A DNA stretch of 64,000 bases, from positions 20,713-84,712 of the forward strand of contig NZ_JBKQGY010000006.1 in the NCBI RefSeq assembly GCF_050487225.1. The letters are read 5' to 3'. The stretch comes from Paenalcaligenes sp050487225. Its GTDB lineage: Bacteria; Pseudomonadota; Gammaproteobacteria; Burkholderiales; Burkholderiaceae_B. Below are positions 16,956 through 29,100 of this stretch, piece after piece. Numbering within the stretch: the stretch's first letter is position 1; the number at the start of each line of letters is the position of its first letter. The notes under the pieces are model-generated. The model did not search any database, was not told the origin of the DNA, and saw only the letters and a list, made by a program, of their open reading frames with translations. The translations under genes and the position numbers were made by a program.

Positions 16956-17537
16956 TTAAAACTTGGCCATAGTCGCGTTTAGCACATCATCTAAAAAAGC
17001 ACGATCAGGCATAGATTGCCCCAAAATTCGTAAACCATAATAACTGGCTAAAAAAGCACGAGCTACGCTGGATGCCGGCCGGTCAGCATTGATATCGCCA
17101 TTTTTCTGCCCTTCAGAAATCACCTCGGCCAACGCGGATTCCAGCCTACACACATAGGCACGGTTAATGCTTTCTACGGCTGGATCTTTGCTGCTGCGCT
17201 CCATTACCGAGAACAACGCCATGCAACCATGAGGCTGAGTAGAGTCCATATCGCCCTCTACGCCCCATTGCAACAAGGCGCGCAACCTGTCTTTAGCACT
17301 TCCAGGCCCATTCAGAATACGCGTTTGCGCTGTAATACCTAGTTCCTGATAATGCCGCAATGCTTGCTCATACAACTCTTGCTTGCTGCCAAACGCATGA
17401 TAAAGGCTGCCTTTACCCAAACCGGTGCGCTCGCACAGTACTTGGGTAGAGCTAGCTTCGTAGCCATTTTCCCAAAACACATCCATAGCAGCATTAATCA
17501 CTGCCGCGTCATCGTACTCCTTGGGTCTACCTATCAT
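16956..17537 (-). CDS. TetR/AcrR-family transcriptional regulator
   Basis: One-component repressor of 193 residues. The N-terminal helix-turn-helix spans about residues 9-55: INAAMDVFWENGYEASSTQV, then RTGLGKGSLYHAFGSKQELY, the standard TetR signature. The C-terminal domain is helical and should bind a ligand, with a Cys-Met-Ala segment (PHGCMALFSVMER) reminiscent of YcdC/NemR-type members. Two similar operator-like sequences, one before this gene and one before the neighbouring MFS gene, suggest it represses itself and the pump. The ligand is unknown. Confidence 0.92.
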   Translation of the reverse strand: MIGRPKEYDDAAVINAAMDVFWENGYEASSTQVLCERTGLGKGSLYHAFGSKQELYEQALRHYQELGITAQTRILNGPGSAKDRLRALLQWGVEGDMDSTQPHGCMALFSVMERSSKDPAVESINRAYVCRLESALAEVISEGQKNGDINADRPASSVARAFLASYYGLRILGQSMPDRAFLDDVLNATMAKF

Positions 17538-17581
17538 GCCTGCTCCTTGATCACACTACTACGGCGAAATTACATCACTAG

Positions 17582-17597
17582 TTTACCGATCGGTCAA
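17582..17597. promoter_or_regulatory. Candidate autoregulatory operator of the TetR gene
   Basis: The perfect 10-bp palindrome ACCGATCGGT at 17585-17594, with T-rich and A-rich flanks, lies about 45 bases upstream of the TetR start. A close relative lies before the adjacent MFS gene. Confidence 0.55.
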
Positions 17598-17681
17598 GAT
17601 GTATGTTTATTCAATTTACGAGCTAAAGCAGCCCCACCAAAACCGCTGCATCCTCAGGGCAATACACCACATCAGCACATG

Positions 17682-17710
17682 AAAAAGGCCACCCCAGCAG
17701 AGGTGGCCTT
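17682..17710 (-). terminator. Terminator of the first TonB receptor gene
   Basis: On the minus strand, a 9-bp stem AAGGCCACC / GGTGGCCTT (17685-17710) is followed by TTTTTC, directly downstream of the receptor stop at 17735. Confidence 0.88.
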
Positions 17711-17734
17711 CTACACAGACTATCTACACAACCA

Positions 17735-19921
17735 TTAGAACGTAATGTTCGTGGAAAGCCAGAGGCGTCGACCCGGTTCAACCATCCTATATTGGTTAGC
17801 ATATGAATTACCTTCACGTTGGTAATCCACTGTGCTCGTGTCAAACACGTTATAAACCGCCATGTTCAAGGCAACGTTTTTGCTCACTCTGTATGTCCCA
17901 CCCACGTGGGCCAGCGTTAACGATCGGTAATAGCGATTGCCACCATTTTCCCCTTGGTTGTCACGATAACGCTTGCCTCTGTACTCCAATCGCGTCCACA
18001 AACTTAAGGCATCATCGGGATGCCATGTCAGCTTAGCGTTAAACATATTTTTGGGTGTAGAGGTCAGTGGTTTGCCATCATCAGCATGGCCTGGGTATTT
18101 AATTCGGCTATAGGTATAGGTGTAGTTCGCAGAAATATCTACATTCTCTGTAATCAGATATTTAGCCTGCAGCTCAACCCCACGGGTGACGGCCTTAGAA
18201 AGGTTTGTGCGTCTATTGAATGTCGCTTGCTCTACGCCGTTGTCATCCGTCCAGCTACCTATATCCACGCACTCCTCGTCCATCGGTCTATCTGCGCCTG
18301 TATATCGGCAGTTCCATACTCGTTCTGATTCCAACTTATCTTTGAAATCCGTATTAAAGACCGTAGCCCCAACAGAGAAGTTGCTCAAGTTATCATAGAT
18401 AAACCCAATTTCAGATGAGGTGCTGGTTTCAGGCTTCATATCAGGATTACCGCCAATAATAGGCCGTGTTCCCTGCCCCCCAACGTTCTGTATCCCTGGC
18501 GCTAACTCATTGACTTTTGGCGCTTTAAAACCGCGACTAATACCACCTTTTATGGTCCAGTTCGGCGTTGTATTCCACACCACATAGGCACGAGGACTAA
18601 AGTGGCCACCGTACCAGTTATGGTGATCGTACCTAGCACCTAGCGTGAGACTAAGATCGTTTGTTAAGGACCATTCATCCTCAGCAAAAATACCCCACTG
18701 CTTATGCTCCATAGGGCTTCCGACCAACGTGTCAGTCATCTTGGCTGACCACCATTGTCCACCTAGCGTAAACATATGGTTATCTGTACCCAGTGGCGTT
18801 ACCAGTTTGGTATCAAACACGATATTGCGAATTTTCAGGTCACGAGGATCATTAGCCTCGGTACCTGCCGGACGGTGCTGAGCAGGCAGAACTTCTGGGA
18901 TCAACCTACCAATGGTCTCGGTGGTGTTGTGCATAATGCTGCTATCCCAGGTACCAAAGCTGTAGCGACCTGTATGCGCCAAGGTATATGAGTCCCGATG
19001 AAAGCGTAATGCATCGCTTGAATAGCCCCCATTCCAGCGTCCCATCGGACCGCAACGCCCTAAGTTTGGCGTGTTTGGTGCGCACCACGAGTTATCGTAC
19101 TTTTGTCTAGACCATGTGCCTTCCAAAACGATGTCATGGTCTTTAGTGGGGGTCAACGCAAATCGTAAGCCTGTGTCGTAACGACGATTAGGGACTTTAT
19201 TACCACTAAAAGTAGGCGTGACCTCTTTACCTTCGTCATTGGTATAGGTGACATTATTTTCTTGATTATTGACATAAGCGCCACGCACGGACATGCCAAG
19301 CAGCCCCTGCTTCAATGGCCCATCAATATAGAAATCACTAGAGGTATTATTGCCAAACTCAGAATCGAAATTGATGGTGGTACCCAAATTCACCGCACCT
19401 CGCCACTCGTCTGAGATTTTGCGGGTAATGATATTCACTACCCCACCCATCGCATCCGCACCATACAGTGTGGACATTGGCCCCCTAATAACTTCTATAC
19501 GTTCAATCGCCGAAATAGGTGGCAAGAAGTTGTTTTCAGTACGCTCAAAACTATTTGGCTGTACGTTACCCACGCTGTTTTGCCTGCGCCCGTCAATCAG
19601 AATCAGCGTGTAATCAGCAGGCATACCCCGTATTTGTATTTGCAAACTGCCTGATTTGTCTGTTCCATCAGTAACGTCAATCCCCTCCACATCTCGTAAT
19701 GCCTCAGCAATAGAGTGAACCGGACGCTCCTCTAAATCTTCTCTCGTGATCACGGAAATAGAGGCTGGCGCATTCTTAATCTTTTGTTCAAAACCCGATG
19801 CTGTCACCACGACTCTATTTAACTGTGTGGCCATATTATTTGACTGTGCCAGTGCAAAATTTGATGCAAAAGCACTGGCCATCAGCACAATCAATTTTTT
19901 TTGTCTTACCGCTAACTTCAT
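17735..19921 (-). CDS. TonB-dependent siderophore receptor (FepA-like)
   Basis: Outer-membrane ligand-gated channel for ferric siderophore. With the ATG at 19921, preceded by GGGAGAAG, the product is 728 residues with a signal peptide ending FALAQ. A TonB-box-like region (NRVVVTASG) is followed by the plug domain (ASISVITREDLEERPVHSIA, IERIEVIRGPMSTLYGADAM, GGVVNIITRK), then the 22-strand barrel ending in an aromatic residue (LWLSTNITF). Plug and barrel resemble the enterobactin/catecholate receptors FepA, PfeA and BfeA. A Fur-box-like site lies upstream. It stands alone between terminators, with no siderophore synthesis or ABC uptake genes in the window. Specificity is inferred. Confidence 0.9.
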   Translation of the reverse strand: MKLAVRQKKLIVLMASAFASNFALAQSNNMATQLNRVVVTASGFEQKIKNAPASISVITREDLEERPVHSIAEALRDVEGIDVTDGTDKSGSLQIQIRGMPADYTLILIDGRRQNSVGNVQPNSFERTENNFLPPISAIERIEVIRGPMSTLYGADAMGGVVNIITRKISDEWRGAVNLGTTINFDSEFGNNTSSDFYIDGPLKQGLLGMSVRGAYVNNQENNVTYTNDEGKEVTPTFSGNKVPNRRYDTGLRFALTPTKDHDIVLEGTWSRQKYDNSWCAPNTPNLGRCGPMGRWNGGYSSDALRFHRDSYTLAHTGRYSFGTWDSSIMHNTTETIGRLIPEVLPAQHRPAGTEANDPRDLKIRNIVFDTKLVTPLGTDNHMFTLGGQWWSAKMTDTLVGSPMEHKQWGIFAEDEWSLTNDLSLTLGARYDHHNWYGGHFSPRAYVVWNTTPNWTIKGGISRGFKAPKVNELAPGIQNVGGQGTRPIIGGNPDMKPETSTSSEIGFIYDNLSNFSVGATVFNTDFKDKLESERVWNCRYTGADRPMDEECVDIGSWTDDNGVEQATFNRRTNLSKAVTRGVELQAKYLITENVDISANYTYTYSRIKYPGHADDGKPLTSTPKNMFNAKLTWHPDDALSLWTRLEYRGKRYRDNQGENGGNRYYRSLTLAHVGGTYRVSKNVALNMAVYNVFDTSTVDYQREGNSYANQYRMVEPGRRLWLSTNITF

Positions 19922-20001
19922 TTCAACTTCTCCCAAATCCCATCATTAACCATCCAACTGACGGTAACTATCTTCCCCTAAAAAAGGAACTAAACAATAA
20001 C

Positions 20002-20020
20002 AGTTATCATTATCACTATC
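20002..20020 (-). promoter_or_regulatory. Fur-box-like site upstream of the first TonB receptor
   Basis: Read on the minus strand the site is GATAGTGATAATGATAACT, which agrees with the 19-bp Fur consensus at 14 positions and contains three consecutive GATAAT-type hexamers. It is about 80 bases before the receptor start. Confidence 0.75.
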
Positions 20021-20120
20021 AATATTGATTGTGTAAGCCACAGACACATACAATCCCAAACACATGTCCATTTGTTACAAAGTAGTGAAATAAAGCCCGT
20101 CACACCAACGGCTCAACCAT

Positions 20121-20147
20121 AAAAAAAGCCCCATAAAGGGGCTTTTT
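20121..20147 (-). terminator. Terminator of the giant autotransporter gene
   Basis: AAAAAGCCCC / GGGGCTTTTT hairpin with a five-base loop, T-run on the minus strand, located 20 bases after the autotransporter stop. The symmetric A/T runs allow it to work both ways. Confidence 0.9.
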
Positions 20148-20168
20148 ATTTACATCGTTGTGGGGTTT

Positions 20169-23100
20169 TTAGAACTCTATACCCAGGTTAGCGCGCACAC
20201 CGTGATCGTTGCCATCACTACCCAACTGACCTTGGTATGACACACCCAAGGTTACCGAGCGGCTCAACTTCACGCCTACACCAGCTTCCAATACTGCGCT
20301 GTCACGCGACAGAGGTACACCGTACACCGTGAAGGCATTACCAGCCGAGAAGCGATGTGTGGATTCTGGCGTCACACCACCAAGCACATGGCGCCAGCCC
20401 AGAGAGGCATTAGCCATCACAGTGGTAGAGCCCACATCCATTTCAGTGCTGAAGCGTGAACCCAATGTCATGTAACTGATATTGGTATTGTCGCTCTTCA
20501 CTTTCAGTGCAGCATCACCACCACGCTCGTTAAAACTGCTGCTATGCAGATTCACGTAAGCCAAGTTAGCAAACGGTTCCAACTGCACAGACCCCGCCTC
20601 AATGTTGTAGCCTACGTCAGCAAAGATCTGTGTAGTACGTGCTTTAGGCGAAGACTTCAGATCATCAGAGAAACCTGGGATAGAAACCGAGCGAGTGGCG
20701 CGCATTTCATGCCAAGTATGCGCTACCCCCATACGTACACCCAAGGCCTCCCACTGACCACCACCGTACAGACCTACGTGATAGTTATCACTCTTGTTGG
20801 TACTGCTTACATCGTTCGCATCGGCTTTGGTGTAGCTGTAACCCGCCAACGCCCCTACGCGGAATGCACCGTCACCCAGCGGGGTATCAGCACCCACCAA
20901 GAAACCGTAGGTACGACGTTTGAGTTTGTGGGCATTGCCATCGCTATCGGTATCACCCCAGTTTCCAAACGTCTGTGCCCATGCGGCAGTACCAGTAGAG
21001 TTAGCCTGAGCAACTTTTCTATCCGCCATCACAGCGCTACCGCTACTACCCGCACCACCAAAGGCGGAGCGCATACGATCTGTCGCGGCATCCCGTACAA
21101 AGCGGCTATCGTCAATCAGTGCTGTCTTAGTAGAAGCGTAGATCTCGCCTGACAAGGCATCTAAGCTGCGCTCAATCACCGCTGAATCATCAGGTAATTT
21201 AGCGATGGCCGTGTACACACCATGTGTAGAGGTGGAACCCATGCTCTCAATACCTCTGGCCGTAGCACGCTGGTTAGGTGTTCTACCACGCGCGTCAAAG
21301 GTCGTACCGTTACGTTTCAAGATCAGTTGTACTTCGCTATCGCTGTAGTTGTATTTCAGCTCTGGGTTCAAGAACGCGAAGTTAGATTTCACGCTATCAA
21401 AGGTACCATTTACCGAACCATCTGCAGTCAGGATCGTGTAGGCCGCGTTCAACTGGTAATTACCAGTTTCGCCAATATGGGCTACCCCACCCGACAATGT
21501 CGCATTACCTGTTACGTGTACCAAGTCAGAGGCTGTACCCACTGGGTCAACTTCTACATCGAAACGTGAACCTGACTGGAACACCAAGTCGCCATCTACT
21601 GTCAATTTATCAATAGAGTTACCGGGTGACAGTACACCACCTTTAGCAATGGTCACGGTAGCACCGTTGCCGCTACCGATGGTGCCATTACCCGCCAAGG
21701 TTGCGCCATCAGCAATCAGGGCTTGTTTAGCACCCAATTTGCCATTCACGGCCAACACGCCACTGTCTACATTCACTTGACCGTTAAAAGCAGAGCTATC
21801 GCCTGTGACTTGCAACATGCCAGCACCTTGCTTGCGCAGTTCACCTGTACCGGCCAATTGACCTGCGTATGCGGCATCAGCCGCTTGGTTCAGCGCCAAA
21901 GTTGCGCCAGAAGCGATGTTAGCGTTACCTGCAAAACGCTCGGCTGCTGTCGCCAACTGGCCAGCCTCTACATTCCAATCCAAGGCGGATTGGCCCGCAA
22001 GCGTCAACGTACCTTGGCCTTTTTTGACCATGGTCCCTTTCTGGTTGTTCAAAGCCTGAATGTCGTTCGCAAACGTCGCATCAGCGGCTTGATCCAATAC
22101 AACCGTACCGGCGTTAGCAATATGCCCAGACACGCTACCTGCTTGCGCCACCAACGTACCTTCTTGCACTAGCGTGTTGCCATAGGCATTGGCAGTGTTA
22201 CTCAACGCTAACGTACCTTGGCCTGTTTTCAGCAAATCGCCTTTACCCGTGACTGCACCGTCTACACCCATCGTTGCGCCAGCGGCTACCGCAACGTTAC
22301 CGGTTTTGTTTAAGGTGAAATCATGTGTGCTGTTCAACGATGCTGTAGCAGCCAAGCTACCGCCTTCAAACACTACCGCACCACTGTTTGCACCCAAGTT
22401 AGCGGCACTGCTGATTTGTGTAATACCACCACCCAAGGTAGTGTCGCCAGCATAGCTATTTGTGCCTGCCAGGGTCAGAGTACCGGTGCCCACTTTAATC
22501 AGGCCACCAGCACCGCTGATATCACCTTGCAAGCCCAACTCTGTACTCGCTGCCACATCCACAAAACCTGTTTTGTTCAGTGCAATCTCACGCCCTGAGT
22601 TGAAGGAGGCTGTCGTTGCCAAACCACCGCCATCAAACACCATGTTAGGGGCTGTACCCAGTCTGGCATCGCTATCGATTTGCAGCGTACCACCCGCAAT
22701 CGTGGTAACACCCGCGTAGTTGCTCGCACCACTCAAGACCAAGGTACCGGCACCGGCTTTGGTCAAACCACCCGCGCCATCAATGCTGCCCTGCCAATCC
22801 ACTTTGGTATCGGCAGCCACATTCACAGCGGCTGTTTGTTGCAAGTCCATATGACGGCCAGAATTAAAGGAGGCTGTAGTCGCCAACCCACCACCATTCA
22901 TGACCAAATTACTGCTTGCTGCACCCAGGTTTTTATCGCTGGAAATAGCGAGCACGCCACCTTGTACTAAGGTATCGCCGGTGTAGCTGTTATTGCCACT
23001 TAACACCAACGTACCAGCACCTGCTTTGGTCAGTGTTTTACCATCCCAACCAGTCAGTGGGTTTGCAGTTTGGTCACTAAGATCAGTGCCTACCAAGAAC

Positions 23101-26100
23101 TGCTCGGCAGCAGTTGCCAGCGTGAATGTACCGTGTGCGTTATTGTTATTCGCCAACCAGCTCAAGCCGTACTTAGCGAAGAACTGTTTGCTATCAGCAG
23201 ACTTACGTGTGCCCACCGTGAGGTAATCCACCACACCGGATGCACCACCTACGTTTACTGAAGCAAAGTCACCATTAATACCGTTAGTGGTATCAATCAC
23301 CAGCACTTCTTGCTCACCTGCTTGAGACACGCCATTAAGCATAAAGTTAACATCGGAGCCCAACTGTACGCTCTTAGCCGTTAACACTGCACCGTTATCC
23401 ATCGCACCCAGCGACAAACTCGTGTTATTAGCCATGTTCACATCACCAGCCACAGCCAATGTCGCTGGGCCCATTACGCCCAACGCACTGCCTGCACCGC
23501 TAACATCCAAATCACCTTGCAAACTATTGGCGGCGTTAGTGGTGCCATTACCGTATTCCAATGCACCGCCTGTTACTTCAGCGCTAGAACCTGCGGTACC
23601 CAACACCACCAATTTGCCTTCAGACACTTTGGTATGACCGGTGAAACCTGTATTTTGTGCACTTAGTGTTAGCTCACCTGCACCAGTTTTCTCTAGACTA
23701 CCAGTACCCGAGATTGCACCCGTAAAGGTAGCATTTGTGGCTTGAGCGAACTCTACCGCGCCATCGTTTTTCAGATTACCTTTAATAGCTGCAGCCTCAC
23801 CTTTCAGCAAGCCAGCTTGTACCTCTGTGTTGCCATAGGCATTGCCACTGTTCTGCAAGTGCAGCGTACCAGTACCTTTTTTCACCAAATCGCCTGCGCC
23901 ACTGACCTTGCCGGACACAGCCAATTCGGTGCCACTTGCTACGTCAATACCACTAGTCTTGCTGACTTCTAAATCGCGGGCATTCGTAAACGACGCTGTC
24001 GTTGCCAAGGTACCACCACTTAAGGTGATGGCATCGGTGCCTGTACCCAAGTTAGCAACACTAGCTACCTCTAACGTACCTTCAGCAATGTTGTGAGAGA
24101 TCGCACCATTTGTACCGCCTAGCGCCAGCGTACCTGCACCTTTTTTCAGCAAGGTAGTACCAGCACCTTTAACGTCGCCACTCCAATCCACAGACGTCGC
24201 TGCCGCTATAGATACGGTGGCGTCTTCTTGCAGATCTAGCTCGCGCTGCGTCGTAAAACTACCTGTGGTAGAAAGCGTTGTGCCTTGGCCTGCGATCTGT
24301 ACTGCACCGCTGGCATCACCCAGGTTTTCATCTTTAGCGATTTCCAGCTCACCGCCTTCAAGTACGGTATCGCCAGCGTAGGTATTTGTACCGCCTAGTA
24401 CCAATTTACCGGTACCAGCTTTGGTCAAACCACCTGCCCCTTCTATAGTGCCGTTCAACCCCAAGGTTTTGTCTGCGGCCACATCCACAGCACCCGTTTG
24501 CTGTAGGTCTACCTTGCGAGCAGAAGTGAAGGAATCCGTAACCGCCAAGCCACCACCGTTCAATACGAGGTTGCTAGCTAATGCACCCAAATTATCATCG
24601 CGGGAAACAGAGACCGTACCGCCTTCTACAATGGTGTTACCGGTGTAGCTATTCGTACCGCTGAGTGTCAGCGTACCGTCGCCTTTTTTGGTTAAGGTTT
24701 TACCGTCCCAACCTGTGGCTGCATTCGCAGCTTCATCTGTGAGGTTTTCGGTCACGTTGAATGTGTTCGACGCATTTGCCAGCGTGAACGTACCATGCGC
24801 ATTGGAGCCTTTAGCTAACCAGCTTAAGCCATATTTAGCCAAATATTGTTTTTCATCTATAGACTTACGTGCACCGACAGTCAGGTAGTCCACAGTGCTT
24901 GAGCCATCTACGGTTACGGATGCAAAGTCACCTGTAATGCCTGTTGTGGTGTCAATAATGACGACTTCTTGGTTCATCGCCAACGAAGAAAGACCACTGA
25001 GGTTCAAGCTAACATTACCGGCCATGAGCATTTGATCGGCCGTCAACGCCGCGCCATTACTACCCAAGCTAATGTCCAGCTTGGTGTCATCCGCAAACAT
25101 TGCAATACCATTTACTTTGAGCGTTGCTGGGCCATAAATAGCCAGCGTACTACCTGCATCATTCACGCTCAGTTGGCTAGCCACCGTGCTGAGTCCTCCT
25201 TCCGTACCATTGCCATACTGCAAGGTGGAACCACCATAAACCTGCGCCTCACCTGCGGTGGTGGCTTCAAGTACTACCAACTTACCGCTTAGCACATCCA
25301 TAACGCCCGAGAAGCCATTATTCTGTGCGCCCAGAGTCAACTCGCCTGTCCCTAATTTCGTCAGTCGGCCGTTACCCGATATCACGCCGTTAAAGGTAGC
25401 ATTAGAAACTTGAGCAAACTCTACCGTTGCGTTAGCCACGGTTTTTACGTTCCCTTTGATGGTTTCTGCCGTACCTTTAACCGTACCTGCGCGTACATCA
25501 GTATTTGCATACGCATTCGCTGCATTTTGCAACTCTAGTACGCCAGCACCCGTTTTGACTAGGTCCGCTGTACCACTGACTTTACCGGACAAAGCCAATG
25601 TATCAGCACTGTTGATAACTTCTATACCACTACCTTGGCTAACGTTGATATCTTTAGCGGTAGCAAAAGATGCTGACGCCGCCAATTTACCGCCACTGAG
25701 TGTAATGGCATCGGTGCCGGTGCCTAGGTTGGCATCACTACTAACCTGCAACTTACCTTCAGCAATGTTGTGAGAGATTGCACCGTTTGTGCCGCCCAGC
25801 ACCAAGGTACCCTCGCCTTCTTTATTCAAAGTAGTGCCAGTGCCTTTGACGGTACCATTCCACTCTACCGAGGTATTGGCCGCTACTGATACGGTAGCGT
25901 CTTCTTGCAGATCTAGCTCACGCTGGGTCGCAAAACTACCGGTAGTAGAAAGGGTTGTGTCTTGGCCTACAATTTGTACTGCACCGTTGGCATTACCCAA
26001 GTTCTCGTTTTTAGCGATTACTAGTTCACCAGCGGCAAGCTGCGTACCACCAGCATAGGTATTTGTGCCACTAAGCACCAACTTACCCTCACCGGCTTTC

Positions 26101-29100
26101 GTTAAGCCGCCTGCGCCTCCTACCGTCCCTTTTACATCCAGCGTGGTGGCAGTTGCTACATTCATTGCACCCGTTTTTTGCAGATCAACCTTACGGGTTA
26201 AATTAAACGAAGCCGTAGTCGCTAAATCACCACCTTTCAACACCAGAGTACCTGCCCCTGTACCTAGGTTGTTATTTTGCGAAATCGAAACCGTACCGCC
26301 TTCTACGATAGTGTTACCAGAGTACGTATTAGCAGCGCTTAAGGTCAGTGTGCCTGCACCTTTTTTGGTTAATGTTCTGCCATCCCAGTTGGTGTTTGCA
26401 GTTTTATTACCTAAGACTGATACCACGTTATACGTATCCGTGGCATCTACCAGCGTGAATGTACCGTGCGCTTGTGCTCCTGTCGCCAACCAACTCAAGC
26501 CATATTTAGCTAAGTACTCTTTACCACTTTGAGATTTATACCCGCTTACAGTAAGGTAATCTACCGGACTTACCCCCTCACCAGCAGCAGCGCTTACCTC
26601 TCCAAAATCGCCTGTAATACCGTTAGTGGTGCGAATGACTACTCTCTCTTCATTCTCCTTCAGAGGAACAGATCTGAGCACCAATTTACCACCTTGCAAC
26701 TCCACAGTATCCGCAGTCAACACTGGACCTTTACTAGATACCTCAACATCTAATGTGGTCCCACGCTCAAGATCAACACTGTTTCCTACTGATAACGTTG
26801 CCGGGCCATAAATGGCCAATGTACCCTCGTACCACACAGAAACATGATCAGTTATGGTGCTCGCGCCACCATTGACCCCATCACCAAACTGTAGGATGGC
26901 GTCACCATCGTCGACAAATACTCTATCGCCCCCAGATGCCAGCACGATCAACTTACCTTCTCTGGCATAGAGCTCACCAGTAAAGCTGGTATTATCTGCG
27001 CTCAGCGTCAGGTCACCAGTACCATATTTATATACTTCCCCAGAGCCAGTGATGTTCCCAGCAAATGTTGCATTGGTGTCTTGAGCAAACTCTACAGCAG
27101 CAGTGGCTGCATTCAGATGAATATTACCTTTAATGCTTACCGCATTACCGTTAAGCTTACCTGCCATTACCCTAGTGTTGGCATAGGCATTGGCGGTATT
27201 TTCCAACAGCAACCTACCTTCGCCGGTTTTCACCAAATCACCCGGACCACTCACTTTGCCAGTCAGCGTGAAGTCATAAGGCTCTCCTGCTTCTATAGTG
27301 CTGGTTTTACTCAGCAAAATTTCGCGCGCAATGTTAACGTGGGCTCCAGAAGTTGCCAGCGTACCGCCACTTAGGTTGATTGCATCGGTACCTGTGCCTA
27401 GGTTGGCAGCACTACTAATCTGTAGTCTACCTTCAGCAATGTTGTGAGAGATCACACCATTATTAGCGCCACTTAGCACCAAAGTACCTGCACCGGTTTT
27501 ATTCAGTGTGGTACCTGTACTTTTTAGATCGCCTGCCCAATCAACCGTCTTACCGCTAGCCACCGACAAGGTAGCGTCTTGCTGTAAATCTATTTCACGA
27601 TTACTTGTGAAGTCAGCAGTAGTCGCCAAGGTGGTGTTTTGCCCCGTCAGTCGCAGCACACTGTTGGCATCACCCAGATTACTGTCTTTAGAAATCTGTA
27701 ACACACCGCCTTCTACAATGGTGTCACCGGTATAGCTGTTATTGCCGCTTAGGGTCAGCGTACCTTCGCCTTTCTTGGTTAAGGTCTTACCGTCCCAACC
27801 CGTAGCAGCATTTGCTTTCTCGTCTTTAAGATCCTCATCCGCATCAAAGCTTGTCCCCGCGTTAAGTGTAAATACACCGTTCGCTAGGTTGTTATTGGCC
27901 GTCCAGCTTAGGCCTTTCTTAGCCACATATTGTTTGCCATCATCAGACTTGCGTGTATTTAACGCTAAATAGTCTTCGGCTTGAGGCTGATAGCCGTGCA
28001 CGATGACGGATGCAAAATCATTCTGAATACCAGATGTTGTATTGAATAACACCAAATCCGTACCCAACTGCGAAACGTTGGTAATACCACTGATGTCTAA
28101 TACAGTACCTGCGCCAATCGTAAAGCTATCCGCCTGCACCACTGTAGCTGCACTAGGCACCACATCCATTTCTAATTTAGCGTTGTTGCTGATCGCTACT
28201 TGACCAGCTACCTCAAGCGCTGCTGTCCCTTTGATCAACAACGCACTATTAGCACCGCTTACGGTCAATGAGCTTAGGTTGCTCGTTTCCCCAACCCCTG
28301 CAGCACCGTATTGCAACGTACCGCCAGTAACTTCAGCCGCACCGCCCAATTTATTCTGAACGACTAACGTACCGCCAGAAACTGTGGTTTTTCCTTTAAA
28401 CCCAGAGCTGTCGCCACTTAATGTCGTATGGCCAGAGATTTGATTCAGTTGATGATCTCCCGTCCCAGAGCTGATCAACGCAGATGTCAAAGAGTAGTCT
28501 GTATCGGTATGGTTCAGGTTTAGCTGACCCTTTTTTATCAAGCCAAAATCAATGCTGCCAACAGCTAGTTCACCTGCTGCTACAGCATCAGCCGCATCCA
28601 GTGACTCTGCCCCCACATAAATTGCAGCAGTGTAGTCTGCCGCAGCACTACCGACCATCTTAATGTCGTTGGCTTGTACTTTGGCACCATCTTGTACCAA
28701 CAAAATAGCTTCATGACTGGGGGGAACCTCCCCTTCCATCGTAATGCCATCTGTTACGGTTAGCTGCGAACCAGCGCCTTTCGCCTCCAAACGAGCTTGA
28801 GCACCTGCACCACCAACAATCCTGACATTTTTGGCGGCTACCGATCCACCGCCCTCAATGATGACCTCTCCAGCATCACCAGGATTGGAACCCATCATTT
28901 TTAACTCACCAGACAACTGCACCGTAGAGCCTGCTCCCGACACCAGTAATCGACTACCTGTGCCCGACTCATTAATAAAAAACCTCTGTGCATTAAAGGC
29001 GCCGCCATTGGTGACCTCAACTACACCTTTACCATCATTGAAGCCCAGTCGTATCAAGGTGCGCAGATTAAAAACAGAGCCAGCGCCATCCACCACAATT

